NCBI RefSeq assembly: GCF_051020955.1
Contig: NW_027476330.1
Location: forward strand, 1 to 64,000
Origin: Megalopta genalis
Taxonomy: Eukaryota; Arthropoda; Insecta; Hymenoptera; Halictidae
DNA length: 64,000 bases
Direction: 5' to 3'
Each line of letters begins with the position of its first letter. The first letter of the stretch is position 1. A model generated the notes under the pieces. The model did not search any database. It had not been told where the DNA came from and saw only the letters and a list, made by a program, of their open reading frames with translations. Below, one piece after another: positions 1 through 13,531 of the stretch. Made by a program: the position numbers and the translations under genes.

Positions 1-1600
1 TTTAGTTTCAAATCAATGGGAAGTAGAAGATTTACCTTCAAATCCATGCGAAACAAATTGTTTAGCTTCAAATACTTGTGATATACATGATTTTGCTTTA
101 GCTGCATGAGAAACAAACGATTAAGCTTCACACCCAAGGGAAACACGTGATTTAACTTCAAATCAATGCGAAGAAGAAGGCTTAGCATCAAATCCATGCG
201 ACACAAATTATTTAGCTTCATATACTTGCGATATAAGTGATACAGCTTCAAATGCAGGCGAAACAAACGAGTGAGCATTAAATCCAAGCGTAATACATGA
301 TTTAACTTCAAATCAATGCGAAGTAGAAGATTTACCTTCAAATACATGCGAAACAAATGGTTTAGCTTCAAATACTTGTGATATACATGATATTGCTTTA
401 GCTGCATGAGAAACAAACGATTTAGCTTCACACCCAAGGGAAACACATGATTTAACTTCAAATCAATGCGAAGTAGAAGGCTTAGCATCAAATCCATGCG
501 ACACAAAATATTTAGCTTCATATACTTGCGATATAAGTGATATAGCTTCAAATGCAGGCGAAACAAACGAGTGATCTTCAAATCCAAGCGTAACACATGA
601 TTTAACTTCAAATCAATGCGAAGTAGAAGATTTAGGTTCAAATACATGCGAAACAAATGGTTTAGCTTCAAATACTTGTGATATACATGATTTTGCTTCA
701 GCTGCATGCGAGACAAACGAGTTAGCTTCAAATGCAAGCGAAACACATGATTTAGCTTCAAATCAATGCGAAATAGAAGGCTTAGCATCAAATCCATGCG
801 ACACAAATTATTTAGCTTCATATACTTGCGGTATAAGTGATATAGCTTCAAATGCAGGCGAAACAAACGAGTGAGCTTTAAATCCAAGTGTAACACATTA
901 TTTAGTTTCAAATCAATGGGAAGTAGAAGATTTACCTTCAAATCCATGCGAAACAAATTGTTTAGCTTCAAATACTTGTGATATACATGATTTTGCTTTA
1001 GCTGCATGAGAAACAAACGATTAAGCTTCACACCCAAGGGAAACAAGTGATTTAACTTCAAATCAATGCGAAGAAGAAGGCTTAGCATCAAATCCATGCG
1101 ACACAAATTATTTAGCTTCATATACTTGCGATATAAGTGATACAGCTTCAAATGCAGGCGAAACAAACGAGTGAGCATTAAATCCAAGCGTAATACATGA
1201 TTTAACTTCAAATCAATGCGAAGTAGAAGATTTACCTTCAAATACATGCGAAACAAATGGTTTAGCTTCAAATACTTGTGATATACATGATTTTGCTTTA
1301 GCTGCATGAGAAACAAACGATTTAGCTTCACACCCAAGGGAAACACATGATTTAACTTCAAATCAATGCGAAGTAGAAGGCTTAGCATCAAATCCATGCG
1401 ACACAAAATATTTAGCTTCATATACTTGCGATATAAGTGATATAGATTCAAATGCAGGCGAAACAAACGAGTGATTTTCAAATCCATGCGTAACACATGA
1501 TTTAACTTCAAATCAATGCGAAGTAGAAGATTTAGGTTCAAATACATGCGAAACAAATGGTTTAGCTTCAAATACTTGTGATATACATGATTTTGCTTCA
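1..1600 (+). repeat. 900-bp tandem duplication (three HORs)
   Basis: Bases 1-700 and 901-1,600 are almost identical, including the rare unit ending AAACAAATTG at both 51-60 and 951-960. Differences seen include 145-150 (ACGTGA, against AAGTGA at 1,045) and the C-unit change ATATTGC at 391 against ATTTTGC at 1,291. The match breaks in a D/E unit pair near 710/1,610, where one copy switches HOR subtype. Confidence 0.8.
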
Positions 1601-3500
1601 GCTGCATGCGAAACAAACTATTTAGCTTCACACCCAAGCGAAACACATGATTTAGCTTCAAATCAATGCGAAATAGAAGGCTTAGCATCAAATCCATGCG
1701 ACACAAATTATTTAGCTTCATATACTAGCGATATAAGTGATGTAGCTTCAAATGCAGGCGAAACAAACGAGTGATGTTCAAATCCAAGCGTAAAGCATGA
1801 TTTAACTTCAAATCAATGCGAAGTAGAAGATTTAGGTTAAAATACATGCGAAACAAATGGTTTAGCTTCAAATACTTGTGATATACATGATTTTGCTTCA
1901 GCTGCATGCGAGACAAACGAGTTAGCTTCAAATGCAAGCGAAACACATGACTTAGCTTCAAATCAATGCGAAATAGTACGCTTAGCATCAAATCCATGCG
2001 ACATATATTATTTAGCTTCGTATACTTGCGATATAAGTGATATTGCTTCAAATGCAGGCGAAACAAACGAGTGATCTTCAAATCCAAGCGTAACACATGT
2101 TTTAAAGTCAAATCAATGGGAAGTAGAAGATTTACCTTCAAATCCATGCGAAACAAATGGTTTAGCTTCAAATACTTGTGATATACATGATTTTGCTTTA
2201 GCTGCATGAGAAACAAACGATTAAGCTTCACACCCAAGGGAAACACGTGATTTAACTTCAAATCAATGCGAAGAAGAAGGCTTAGCATCAAATCCATGCG
2301 ACACAAATTATTTAGCTTCATATACTTGCGATATAAGTGATACAGCTTCAAATGCAGGCGAAACAAACGAGTGAGCATTAAATCCAAGCGTAATACATGA
2401 TTTAACTTCAAATCAATGCGAAGTAGAAGATTTACCTTCAAATACATGCGAAACAAATGGTTTAGCTTCAAATACTTGTGATATACATGATTTTGCTTTA
2501 GCTGCATGAGAAACAAACGATTTAGCTTCACACCCAAGGGAAACACATGATTTAACTTCAAATCAGTGCGAAGTAGAAGGCTTAGCATCAAATCCATGCG
2601 ACACAAAATATTTAGCTTCATATACTTGCGATATAAGTGATATAGATTCAAATGCAGGCGAAACAAACGAGTGATCTTCAAATCCAAGCGTAACACATGA
2701 TTTAACTTCAAATCAATGCGAAGTAGAAGATTTAGGTTCAAATACATGCGAAACAAATGGTTTAGCTTCAAATACTTGTGATATACATGATTTTGCTTCA
2801 GCTGCATGCGAAACAAACTATTTAGCTTCACACCCAAGCGAAACACATGATTTAGCTTCAAATCAATGCGAAATAGAAGGCTTAGCATCAAATCCATGCG
2901 ACACAAATTATTTAGCTTCATATACTAGCGATATAAGTGATGTAGCTTCAAATGCAGGCGAAACAAACGAGTGATGTTCAAATCCAAGCGTAAAGCATGA
3001 TTTAACTTCAAATCAATGCGAAGTAGAAGATTTAGGTTCAAATACATGCGAAACAAATGGTTTAGCTTCAAATACTTGTGATATACATGATTTTGCTTCA
3101 GCTGCATGCGAGACAAACGAGTTAGCTTCAAATGCAAGCGAAACACATGACTTAGCTTCAAATCAATGCGAAATAGTACGCTTAGCATCAAATCCATGCG
3201 ACATATATTATTTAGCTTCGTATACTTGCGATATAAGTGATATTGCTTCAAATGCAGGCGAAACAAACGAGTGATCTTCAAATCCAAGCGTAACACATGT
3301 TTTAAAGTCAAATCAATGGGAAGTAGAAGATTTACCTTCAAATCCATGCGAAACAAATGGTTTAGCTTCAAATACTTGTGATATACATGATTTTGCTTTA
3401 GCTGCATGAGAAACAAACGATTAAGCTTCACACCCAAGGAAAACACGTGATTTAACTTCAAATCAATGCGAAGAAGAAGGCTTAGCATCAAATCCATGCC
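950..3500 (+). repeat. 1,200-bp tandem duplication (four HORs)
   Basis: The segment from about 961 to 2,280 recurs from about 2,161 to 3,480 at a 1,200-bp offset, including the unusual variants AAATAGTACG (1,971 and 3,171) and GACATATATT (2,000 and 3,200). The copies differ at a few bases, such as 1,839 (A, against C at 3,039) and the GGGAAACACG/GGAAAACACG difference near 3,440. The last unit set diverges from about 3,500, where the 3.54-kb marker cassette begins. Confidence 0.78.
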
Positions 3501-3539
3501 ACACAAATTATTTAGCTTCATACACTTGCGATATAATTA

Positions 3540-4760
3540 ATATAGCTTCAAATGCAGGCGAAACAAATGAGTGATCTTCATATCCAAGCGTAACACGTGA
3601 TGTAACTTCAAATCAATGGGAAGTAGAAGATTTAGGTTCAAATACATGCGAAACAAATGGTTTATCTTCAAATACTTGTGATATACATGATTTTGCTTTA
3701 GCTGCATGAGAAACAAACGATTTAGCTTCACACCCAAGGGAAACACATGATTTAACTTCAAATCAATGCGAAGTAGAAGGCTTAGCATCAAATCCATGCG
3801 ACACAAAATATTTAGCTTCATATACTTGCGATATAAGTGATATAGCTTCAAATGCAGGCGAAACAAACGAGTGATCTTCAAATCCAAGCGTAACACATGA
3901 TTTAACTTCAAATCAATGCGAAGTAGAAGATTTAGGTCCAAATACATGCGAAACAAATGGTTTAGCTTCAAATACTTGTGATATACATGATTTTGCTTCA
4001 GCTGCATGCGAAACAAACTATTTAGCTTCACACCCAAGCGAAACACATGATTTAGCTTCAAATCAATGCGAAATAGAAGGCTTAGCATCAATTCCATGCG
4101 ACACAAATTATTTAGCTTCATATACTTGCGATATAAGTGATATAGCTTCAAATGCAGGCGAAACAAACGAGTGAGCTTTAAATCCAAGTGTAACACATTA
4201 TTTAGTTTCAAATCAGTGGGAAGTAGAAGATTTACCTTCAAATCCATGCGAAACAAATGGTTTAGCTTCAAATACTTGTGATATACATGATTTTCCTTCA
4301 GCTGCATGAGAAACAAACGATTTAGCTTCACACCCAAGGGAAACATATGATTTAACTTCAAATCAATGCGAAGTAGAAGGCTTAGCATCAAATCCATGCG
4401 ACACATATTATTTAGCTTCGTATAATTGCAATATAAGTGATATTGCTTCAAATGCAGGCGAAACAAACGAGTGATCTTCAAATCCAAGCGTAACACATGT
4501 TTTAAAGTCAAATCAATGGGAAGTAGATGATTTACCTTCAAATCCATGCGTAACAAATGGTTTAGCTTCAAATACTTGTGATATACATGATTTAGCTTCA
4601 ACTGCATGCGAAACAAACGAGTTGGCTTCAAATCCTAGCGAAACACATGATTTAGATTCAAATAAATGCGAAATATGAGGCTTAGCATCAAATCCATGCC
4701 ACACAAATTATTTAGCTTCATACACTTGCGATATAATTAATATAGCTTCAAATGCAGGCG
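3540..4760 (+). repeat. Marker cassette, copy 1 (about 1.2 kb)
   Basis: This recognisable HOR variant block starts at a unit reading ATAATTAATATAGCTTC and ends at the next such unit. Its diagnostic features are TTGCAATATAAG (4,427), GTAGATGATTTACC (4,522), CCATGCGTAACAAATGG (4,544), TTGGCTTCAAATCCTAGCG (4,622) and AAATGCGAAATATGAGG (4,664). Four further copies carry the same set. This copy and the one at 29.94 kb share TTTAGATTCAAATAAATG, where the others have TTTAGCTTC, so these two are closest relatives. It contains a 63-codon open stretch on the minus strand (4,513-4,704) that I treat as chance. Confidence 0.82.
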
Positions 4761-5024
4761 AAACAAATGAGTGATCTTCAAATCCAAGCGTAACACATGA
4801 TTTAACTTCAAATCAATGCGAAGTAGAAGATTTAGGTTCAAATACATGCGAAACAAATGGTTTAGCTTCAAATACTTGTGATATACATGATTTTGCTTCA
4901 GCTGCATGCGAAACAAACTATTTAGCTTCACACCCAAGCGAAACACATGATTTAGCTTCAAATCAATGCGAAATAGAAGGCTTAGCATCAAATCCATGCG
5001 ACACAAATTATTTAGCTTCATATA

Positions 5025-6971
5025 CTAGCGATATAAGTGATGTAGCTTCAAATGCAGGCGAAACAAACGAGTGATGTTCAAATCCAAGCGTAAAGCATGA
5101 TTTAACTTCAAATCAATGCGAAGTAGAAGATTTAGGTTCAAATACATGCGAAACAAATGGTTTAGCTTCAAATACTTGTGATATACATGATTTTGCTTCA
5201 GCTGCATGCGAGACAAACGAGTTAGCTTCAAATGCAAGCGAAACACATGACTTAGCTTCAAATCAATGCGAAATAGTACGCTTAGCATCAAATCCATGCG
5301 ACACATATTATTTAGCTTCGTATACTTGCGATATAAGTGATATTGCTTCAAATGCAGGCGAAACAAACGAGTGATCTTCAAATCCAAGCGTAGCACATGT
5401 TTTAAAGTCAAATCAATGGGAAGTAGAAGATTTACCTTCAAATCCATGCGAAACAAATGGCTTAGCTTCAAATACTTGTGATATACATGATTTTGCTTTA
5501 GCTGCATGAGAAACAAACGATTAAGCTTCACACCCAAGGGAAACACATGATTTAACTTCAAATCAATGCGAAGTAGAAGGCTTAGCATCAAATCCATGCG
5601 ACACAAAATATTTAGCTTCATATACTTGCGATATAAGTGATATAGCTTCAAATGCAGGCGAAACAAACGAGTGATCTTCAAATCCAAGTGTAACACATGA
5701 TTTAACTTCAAATCAATGCGAAGTAGAAGATTTAGGTTCAAATACATGCGAAACGAATGGTTTAGCTTCAAATACTTGTGATATACATGATTTTGCTTCA
5801 GCTGCATGCGAAACAAACTATTTAGCTTCACACCCAAGCGAAACACATGATTTAGCTTCAAATCAATGCGAAATAGAAGGCTTAGCATCAATTCCATGCG
5901 ACACAAATTATTTAGCTTCATATACTTGCGATATAAGTGATATAGCTTCAAATTTTGGCGAATCAAACACGTGAGCTTTAAATCCAAGTGTAACACATTA
6001 TTTAGTTTCAAATCAATGGGAAGTAGAAGATTTAGGTTCAAAAACATGCGAAACAAATGGTTTAGCTTAAAATACTTGTGATATACATGATTCAGCTTCA
6101 ACTGCATGCGAGACAAACGAGTTAGCTTCAAATCCAAGCGAAACACATGACTTAGCTTCAAATCAATGCGAAATAGTACGCTTAGCATCAAATCCATGCG
6201 ACACATATTATTTAGCTTCATACACTTGCGATATAAGTGATATTGCTTCAAATGCAGGCGAAACAAACGAGTGATCTTCAAATCCAAGCGTAACACATGA
6301 TTTAACTTCAAATCAGTGCGAAGTAGAAGATTTAGGTTCAAATAGATGCGAAACAAATGGTTTAGCTTCAAATACTTGTGATATACATGATTTAGCTTCA
6401 ACTGCATGCGAAACAAACGAGTGAGCTTTAAATCCAAGCGTAACTCATGATTTAACTTCAAATCAATGGGAAGTAGAAGATTTAGGTTCAAATACATGCG
6501 AAACAAATGGTTTAGCTTCAAATACTTGTGATATACATGATTTTGCTTTAGCTGCATGAGAAACAAACGATTTAGCTTCACACCCAAGGGAAACACATGA
6601 TTTAACTTCAAATCAATGCGAAGTAGAAGGCTTAGCATCAAATCCATGCGACACAAAATATTTAGCTTCATATACTTGCGATATAAGTGATATAGCTTCA
6701 AATGCAGGCGAAACAAACGAGTGATCTTCAAATCCAAGCGTAACACATGATTTAACTTCAAATCAATGCGAAGTAGAAGATTTAGGTTCAAATACATGCG
6801 AAACAAATGGTTTAGCTTCAAATACTTGTGGTATACATGATTTTGCTTTAGCTGCATGAGAAACAAACGATTAAGCTTCACACCCAAGGGAAACACGTGA
6901 TTTAACTTCAAATCAATGCGAAGAAGAAGGCTTAGCATCAAATCCATGCCACACAAATTATTTAGCTTCAT
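5025..6971 (-). other. Open stretch of 648 codons, judged a by-product of the repeat
   Basis: Same frame and composition as the 698-codon stretch, again ending at the TAG of a TATACTAGCG unit. It runs through the divergent island and the half-HOR slip at 5,941-6,480 without interruption, because all those changes are multiples of 30 bp. That is what array mechanics predict, so the length is weak evidence for a gene. Confidence 0.13.
5941..6480 (+). repeat. Divergent-unit island with a half-HOR (150-bp) register slip, copy 1
   Basis: Bases 5,941-6,300 hold units unlike the surrounding HORs, such as AATTTTGGCGAATCAAACAC, TTCAAAAACATGCG, GCTTAAAATACTTG and TTCAGCTTCAACTGCATGC. They resemble the divergent domain beyond 45 kb. 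They are followed by an extra five-unit block at 6,301-6,450 (AATCAGTGCG, AATAGATGCG, AACTGCATGCG, GCGTAACTCATGA). This makes a 450-bp HOR of fifteen units and shifts the phase of all downstream HORs by half a HOR. The same island recurs near 22.29 and 39.09 kb, and the five-unit block alone at 31.50 kb. Confidence 0.8.
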
Positions 6972-7274
6972 ACACTTGCGATATAATTAATATAGCTTCA
7001 AATGCATGCGAAACAAATGAGTGATCTTCATATCCAAGCGTAACACGTGATGTAACTTTAAATCAATGCGAAGTAGAAGATTTAGGTTCTTATACATGCG
7101 AAACAAATGGTTTAGCTTCAAATACTTGTGATATACATGATTTTGCTTCAGCTGCATGCGAAACAAACGATTTAGCTTCACAACCAAGCGAAACACATGA
7201 TTTAGCTTCAAATCAATGCGAAATAGAAGGCTTAGCATCAAATCCATGCGACACAAATTATTTAGCTTCATATA

Positions 7275-9371
7275 CTAGCGATATAAGTGATGTAGCTTCA
7301 AATGCAGGCGAAACAAACGAGTGATGTTCAAATCCAAGCGTAAAGCATGATTTAACTTCAAATCGATGCGAAGTAGAAGATTTAGGTTCAAATACATGCG
7401 AAACAAATGGTTTAGCTTCAAATACTTGTGATATACATGATTTTGCTTCAGCTGCATGCGAGACAAACGAGTTAGCTTCAAATGCAAGCGAAACACATGA
7501 TTTAGCTTCAAATCAATGCGAAATAGAAGGCTTAGCATCAAATCCATGCGACACAAATTATTTAGCTTCATATACTTGCGATATAAGTGATATAGCTTCA
7601 AATGCAGGCGAAACAAACGAGTGAGCTTTAAATCCAAGTGTAACACATTATTTAGTTTCAAATCAATGGGAAGTAGAAGATTTACCTTCAAATCCATGCG
7701 AAACAAATGGTTTAGCTTCAAATACTTGTGATATACATGATTTTGCTTTAGCTGCATGAGAAACAAACGATTAAGCTTCACACCCAAGGGAAACACGTGA
7801 TTTAACTTCAAATCAATGCGAAGAAGAAGGCTTAGCATCAAATCCATGCGACACAAATTATTTAGCTTCATATACTTGCGATATAAGTGATACAGCTTCA
7901 AATGCAGGCGAAACAAACGAGTGAGCATTAAATCCAAGCGTAATACATGATTTAACTTCAAATCAATGCGAAGTAGAAGATTTACCTTCAAATACATGCG
8001 AAACAAATGGTTTATCTTCAAATACTTGTGATATACATGATTTTGCTTTAGCTGCATGAGAAACAAACGATTTAGCTTCACACCCAAGGGAAACACATGA
8101 TTTAACTTCAAATCAATGCGAAGTAGAAGGCTTAGCATCAAATCCATGCGACACAAAATATTTAGCTTCATATACTTGCGATATAAGTGATATAGCTTCA
8201 AATGCAGGCGAAACAAACGAGTGATCTTCAAATCCAAGCGTAACACATGATTTAACTTCAAATCAATGCGAAGTAGAAGATTTAGGTTTAAATACATGCG
8301 AAACAAATGGTTTAGCTTCAAATACTTGTGATATACATGATTTTGCTTTAGCTGCATGAGAAACAAACGATTAAGCTTCACACCCAAGGGAAACACGTGA
8401 TTTAACTTCAAATCAATGCGAAGAAGAAGGCTTAGCATCAAATCCATGCCACACAAATTATTTAGCTTCATACACTTGCGATATAAGTGATATAGCTTCA
8501 AATGCAGGCGAAACAAACGAGTGAGCTTTAAATCCAAGTGTAACACATTATTTAGTTTCAAATCAATGGGAAGTAGAAGATTTACCTTCAAATCCATGCG
8601 AAACAAATGGTTTAGCTTCAAATACTTGTGATATACATGATTTTGCTTTAGCTGCATGAGAAACAAACGATTAAGCTTCACACCCAAGGGAAACACGTGA
8701 TTTAACTTCAAATCAATGCGAAGAAGAAGGCTTAGCATCAAATCCATGCGACACAAATTATTTAGCTTCATATACTTGCGATATAAGTGATACAGCTTCA
8801 AATGCAGGCGAAACAAACGAGTGAGCATTAAATCCAAGCGTAATACATGATTTAACTTCAAATCAATGCGAAGTAGAAGATTTACCTTCAAATACATGCG
8901 AAACAAATGGTTTAGCTTCAAATACTTGTGATATACATGATTTTGCTTTAGCTGCATGAGAAACAAACGATTTAGCTTCACACCCAAGGGAAACACATGA
9001 TTTAACTTCAAATCAATGCGAAGTAGAAGGCTTAGCATCAAATCCATGCGACACAAAATATTTAGCTTCATATACTTGCGATATAAGTGATATAGCTTCA
9101 AATGCAGGCGAAACAAACGAGTGATCTTCAAATCCAAGCGTAACACATGTTTTAAAGTCAAATCAATGGGAAGTAGAAGATTTACCTTCAAATCCATGCG
9201 AAACAAATGGTTTAGCTTCAAATACTTGTGATATACATGATTTTGCTTTAGCTGCATGAGAAACAAACGATTAAGCTTCACACCCAAGGGAAACACGTGA
9301 TTTAACTTCAAATCAATGCGAAGAAGAAGGCTTAGCATCAAATCCATGCCACACAAATTATTTAGCTTCAT
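7275..9371 (-). other. Longest open stretch (698 codons), judged a by-product of the repeat
   Basis: On the minus strand the frame reading roughly LKLNHVFRMD per unit stays open for 698 codons. It is made of about 70 decapeptides, strongly basic and rich in Leu, His and Asn, with no non-repetitive segment, signal peptide or recognisable domain. It ends at a TAG created by the H-unit variant TATACTAGCG (normal TATACTTGCG). The next open stretch in the same frame begins within a few bases, as happens all along the array. The apparent ATG is simply the ATG present in most units (the CAT of CCATGCG on the plus strand). I see no splice-site, promoter or polyadenylation context set apart from the repeat. 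Coding is possible but unsupported. Confidence 0.15.
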
Positions 9372-12300
9372 ACACTTGCGATATAATTAATATAGCTTCA
9401 AATGCATGCGAAACAAATGAGTGATCTTCATATCCAAGCGTAACACGTGATGTAACTTTAAATCAATGCGAAGTAGAAGATTTAGGTTCTTATACATGCG
9501 AAACAAATGGTTCAGCTTCAAATACTTGTGATATACATGATTTTGCTTCAGCTGCATGCGAAACAAACGATTTAGCTTCACAACCAAGCGAAACACATGA
9601 TTTAGCTTCAAATCAATGCGAAATAGAAGGCTTAGCATCAAATCCATGCGACACAAATTATTTAGCTTCATATACTAGCGATATAAGTGATGTAGCTTCA
9701 AATGCAGGCGAAACAAACGAGTGATGTTCAAATCCAAGCGTAAAGCATGATTTAACTTCAAATCGATGCGAAGTAGAAGATTTAGGTTCAAATACATGCG
9801 AAACAAATGGTTTAGCTTCAAATACTTGTGATATACATGATTTTGCTTCAGCTGCATGCGAGACAAACGAGTTAGCTTCAAATGCAAGCGAAACACATGA
9901 TTTAGCTTCAAATCAATGCGAAATAGAAGGCTTAGCATCAAATCCATGCGACACAAATTATTTAGCTTCATATACTTGCGATATAAGTGATATAGCTTCA
10001 AATGCAGGCGAAACAAACGAGTGAGCTTTAAATCCAAGTGTAACACATTATTTAGTTTCAAATCAATGGGAAGTAGAAGATTTACCTTCAAATCCATGCG
10101 AAACAAATGGTTTAGCTTCAAATACTTGTGATATACATGATTTTGCTTTAGCTGCATGAGAAACAAACGATTAAGCTTCACACCCAAGGGAAACACGTGA
10201 TTTAACTTCAAATCAATGCGAAGAAGAAGGCTTAGCATCAAATCCATGCGACACAAATTATTTAGCTTCATATACTTGCGATATAAGTGATACAGCTTCA
10301 AATGCAGGCGAAACAAACGAGTGAGCATTAAATCCAAGCGTAATACATGATTTAACTTCAAATCAATGCGAAGTAGAAGATTTACCTTCAAATACATGCG
10401 AAACAAATGGTTTAGCTTCAAATACTTGTGATATACATGATTTTGCTTTAGCTGCATGAGAAACAAACGATTTAGCTTCACACCCAAGGGAAACACATGA
10501 TTTAACTTCAAATCAATGCGAAGTAGAAGGCTTAGCATCAAATCCATGCGACACAAAATATTTAGCTTCATATACTTGCGATATAAGTGATATAGCTTCA
10601 AATGCAGGCGAAACAAACGAGTGATCTTCAAATCCAAGCGTAACACATGATTTAACTTCAAATCAATGCGAAGTAGAAGATTTAGGTTCAAATACATGCG
10701 AAACAAATGGTTTAGCTTCAAATACTTGTGATATACATGATTTTGCTTCAGCTGCATGCGAAACAAACTATTTAGCTTCACACCCAAGCGAAACACATGA
10801 TTTAGCTTCAAATCAATGCGAAATAGAAGGCTTAGCATCAAATCCATGCGACACAAATTATTTAGCTTCATATACTAGCGATATAAGTGATGTAGCTTCA
10901 AATGCAGGCGAAACAAACGAGTGATGTTCAAATCCAAGCGTAAAGCATGATTTAACTTCAAATCAATGCGAAGTAGAAGATTTAGGTTCAAATACATGCG
11001 AAACAAATGGTTTAGCTTCAAATACTTGTGCTATACATGATTTTGCTTCAGCTGCATGCGAGACAAACGAGTTAGCTTCAAATGCAAGCGAAACACATGA
11101 CTTAGCTTCAAATCAATGCGAAATAGTACGCTTAGCATCAAATCCATGCGACACATATTATTTAGCTTCGTATACTTGCGATATAAGTGATATAGCTTCA
11201 AATGCAGGCGAAACAAACGAGTGATCTTCAAATCCAAGCGTAACACATGTTTTAAAGTCAAATCAATGGGAAGTAGAAGATTTACCTTCAAATCCATGCG
11301 AAACAAATGGTTTAGCTTCAAATACTTGTGATATACATGATTTTGCTTTAGCTGCATGAGAAACAAACGATTAAGCTTCACACCCAAGGGAAACACGTGA
11401 TTTAACTTCAAATCAATGCGAAGAAGAAGGCTTAGCATCAAATCCATGCCACACAAATTATTTAGCTTCATACACTTGCGATATAATTAATATAGCTTCA
11501 AATGCATGCGAAACAAATGAGTGATCTTCATATCCAAGCGTAACACGTGATGTAACTTTAAATCAATGCGAAGTAGAAGATTTAGGTTCTTATACATGCG
11601 AAACAAATGGTTTAGCTTCAAATACTTGTGATATACATGATTTTGCTTCAGCTGCATGCGAAACAAACGATTTAGCTTCACAACCAAGCGAAACACATGA
11701 TTTAGCTTCAAATCAATGCGAAGTAGAAGGCTTAGCATCAAATCCATGCGACACAAAATATTTAGCTTCATATACTTGCGATATAAGTGATATAGCTTCA
11801 AATGCAGGCGAAACAAACGAGTGATCTTCAAATCCAAGCGTAACACATGATTTAACTTCAAATCAATGCGAAGTAGAAGATTTAGGTTCAAATACATGCG
11901 AAACAAATGGTTTAGCTTCAAATACTTGTGATATACATGATTTTGCTTCAGCTGCATGCGAAACAAACTATTTAGCTTCACACCCAAGCGAAACACATGA
12001 TTTAGCTTCAAATCAATGCGAAATAGAAGGCTTAGCATCAAATCCTTGCGACACAAATTATTTAGCTTCATATACTAGCGATATAAGTGATGTAGCTTCA
12101 AATGCAGGCGAAACAAACGAGTGATGTTCAAATCCAAGCGTAAAGCATGATTTAACTTCAAATCAATGCGAAGTAGAAGATTTAGGTTCAAATACATGCG
12201 AAACAAATGGTTTAGCTTCAAATACTTGTGATATACATGATTTTGCTTCAGCTGCATGCGAGACAAACGAGTTAGCTTCAAATGCAAGCGAAACACATGA

Positions 12301-13528
12301 CTTAGCTTCAAATCAATGCGAAATAGTACGCTTAGCATCAAATCCATGCGACACATATTATTTAGCTTCGTATACTTGCGATATAAGTGATATTGCTTCA
12401 AATGCAGGCGAAACAAACGAGTGATCTTCAAATCCAAGCGTAACACATGTTTTAAAGTCAAATCAATGGGAAGTAGAAGATTTACCTTCAAATCCATGCG
12501 AAACAAATGGTTTAGCTTCAAATACTTGTGATATACATGATTTTGCTTCAGCTGCATGCGAGACAAACGAGTTAGCTTCAAATGCAAGCGAAACACATGA
12601 TTTAGCTTCAAATCAATGCGAAATAGAAGGCTTAGCATCAAATCCATGCGACACAAATTATTTAGCTTCATATACTTGCGATATAAGTGATATAGCTTCA
12701 AATGCAGGCGAAACAAACGAGTGAGCTTTAAATCCAAGTGTAACACATTATTTAGTTTCAAATCAATGGGAAGTAGAAGATTTACCTTCAAATCCATGCG
12801 AAACAAATGGTTTAGCTTCAAATACTTGTGATATACATGATTTTGCTTTAGCTGCATGAGAAACAAACGATTAAGCTTCACACCCAAGGGAAACACGTGA
12901 TTTAACTTCAAATCAATGCGAAGAAGAAGGCTTAGCATCAAATCCATGCGACACAAATTATTTAGCTTCATATACTTGCGATATAAGTGATACAGCTTCA
13001 AATGCAGGCGAAACAAACGAGTGAGCATTAAATCCAAGCGTAATACATGATTTAACTTCAAATCAATGCGAAGTAGAAGATTTACCTTCAAATACATGCG
13101 AAACAAATGGTTTAGCTTCAAATACTTGTGATATACATGATTTTGCTTTAGCTGCATGAGAAACAAACGATTTAGCTTCACACCCAAGGGAAACACATGA
13201 TTTAACTTCAAATCAATGCGAAGTAGAAGGCTTAGCATCAAATCCATGCGACACAAAATATTTAGCTTCATATACTTGCGATATAAGTGATATAGCTTCA
13301 AATGCAGGCGAAACAAACGAGTGATCTTCAAATCCAAGCGTAACACATGTTTTAAAGTCAAATCAATGGGAAGTAGAAGATTTACCTTCAAATCCATGCG
13401 AAACAAATGGTTTAGCTTCAAATACTTGTGATATACATGATTTTGCTTTAGCTGCATGAGAAACAAACGATTAAGCTTCACACCCAAGGGAAACACGTGA
13501 TTTAACTTCAAATCAATGCGAAGAAGAA

Positions 13529-13531
13529 TTA
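13529..13531 (+). other. 3-bp insertion shifting the unit register
   Basis: In every other copy of this F unit GAAGAAGAAGG runs directly into CTTAGC. Here TTA is inserted (GAAGAAGAATTAGG), so this unit is 33 bp. All unit starts move from 1 mod 30 to 4 mod 30 downstream. It keeps the reading frame in all frames. It is not seen in any other copy, so it arose after the surrounding amplification. Confidence 0.9.
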
